Assembly: GCA_017543645.1 (NCBI GenBank) | Contig: JAFYFR010000108.1 | Location: 1 to 6,218 of the forward strand | Origin: Bacteroidales bacterium | Lineage (GTDB): Bacteria > Bacteroidota > Bacteroidia > Bacteroidales > UBA3824 | DNA length: 6,218 nucleotides | Direction of reading: 5' to 3' | Shown here: one piece after another, positions 6,127 through 6,218 of the stretch | Layout: each line of letters opens with the position of its first letter | Position numbering within the stretch: position 1 is the first letter of the stretch | The notes under the pieces: generated by a model | Seen by the model: the letters and a program-made list of their open reading frames with translations, nothing else | The model's database searches: none | Told to the model about the DNA's origin: nothing | Program-made: the position numbers and the translations under genes

Positions 6127-6218
6127 CGGGCGGCAACCCTGTTGTCCGTGGCGGTGGCTTTAATGCCTCGGCTTCTGATTGCCGTGTTTCCCGTCGCAAC
6201 CACATCAACAACAACAAC
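6127..6218 (+). repeat. DGR template repeat (TR), 3' end cut off by the window
   Basis: This is the non-coding template for VR diversification, in the same orientation as the RT and the VR. It matches 4382-4473 except at 7 of its 17 adenines: 6135, 6198, 6202, 6207, 6210, 6213 and 6216. No C, G or T position differs. The first part is adenine-poor (only 6162, 6163 and 6178 between 6137 and 6197). Adenines are then concentrated in 6198-6218, which in the target frame reads AAC CAC ATC AAC AAC AAC AAC. AAC codons are typical of DGR TRs because random replacement of both adenines gives many amino acids but no stop codon. The VR suggests that at least two more AAC codons and about 60 conserved bases follow beyond the window. 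Confidence 0.95.

Noticed and set aside
6198..6218. Simple CAA/AAC microsatellite at the window end
   Set aside because: The AAC run aligns codon for codon with the variable residues of the target, so it is the mutable core of the TR.

Overview
The window holds most of a diversity-generating retroelement (DGR), in the order target gene, HRDC-type accessory gene, reverse transcriptase (RT) gene, template repeat (TR), all on the + strand. A large surface-type gene, cut off at its 5' end by the window edge, lies upstream. The source looks like a Bacteroidales member, or a mobile element resident in one. Supporting this are the lipoprotein signal with a fimbrillin-like ectodomain, start codons preceded by A/T-rich leaders rather than clear Shine-Dalgarno sites, and TAATAA-rich spacers. 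Genus cannot be assigned from the sequence alone.

Layout: (1) Bases 1-2568 are the 3' part of a long unrecognised protein with a Sel1-like repeat, a large unassigned middle, two Ig-like domains and a tail of short degenerate repeats. (2) After 24 bases, 2593-4542 encodes the DGR target. It is a predicted lipoprotein with a fimbrillin-like region, one Ig-like domain homologous to that of the upstream gene, and a C-terminal formylglycine-generating-enzyme/C-type-lectin (FGE/CLec) domain that ends in the variable repeat (VR). (3) The 132-base spacer 4543-4674 holds an A/T-rich direct repeat and a long imperfect hairpin without a canonical T-tract. (4) 4675-5172 encodes an HRDC-domain DGR accessory protein. 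(5) 5150-6121 encodes the DGR RT, overlapping the accessory gene. (6) The TR begins 5 bases after the RT stop and runs off the window end.

The decisive evidence is the TR/VR alignment: 92 aligned bases (6127-6218 against 4382-4473) differ at 7 positions, and all 7 are adenines in the TR. This is the signature of adenine-directed mutagenic retrohoming. By analogy with known DGRs, TR RNA is reverse-transcribed with errors at A by the RT and its accessory protein, and the cDNA replaces the VR. That diversifies a cluster of surface residues (about 621-629, plus residue 600) on a displayed lectin-fold domain. The hairpin downstream of the VR may help target the process. The upstream gene, which shares a domain family with the target, may be a surface partner, but this is only inference.
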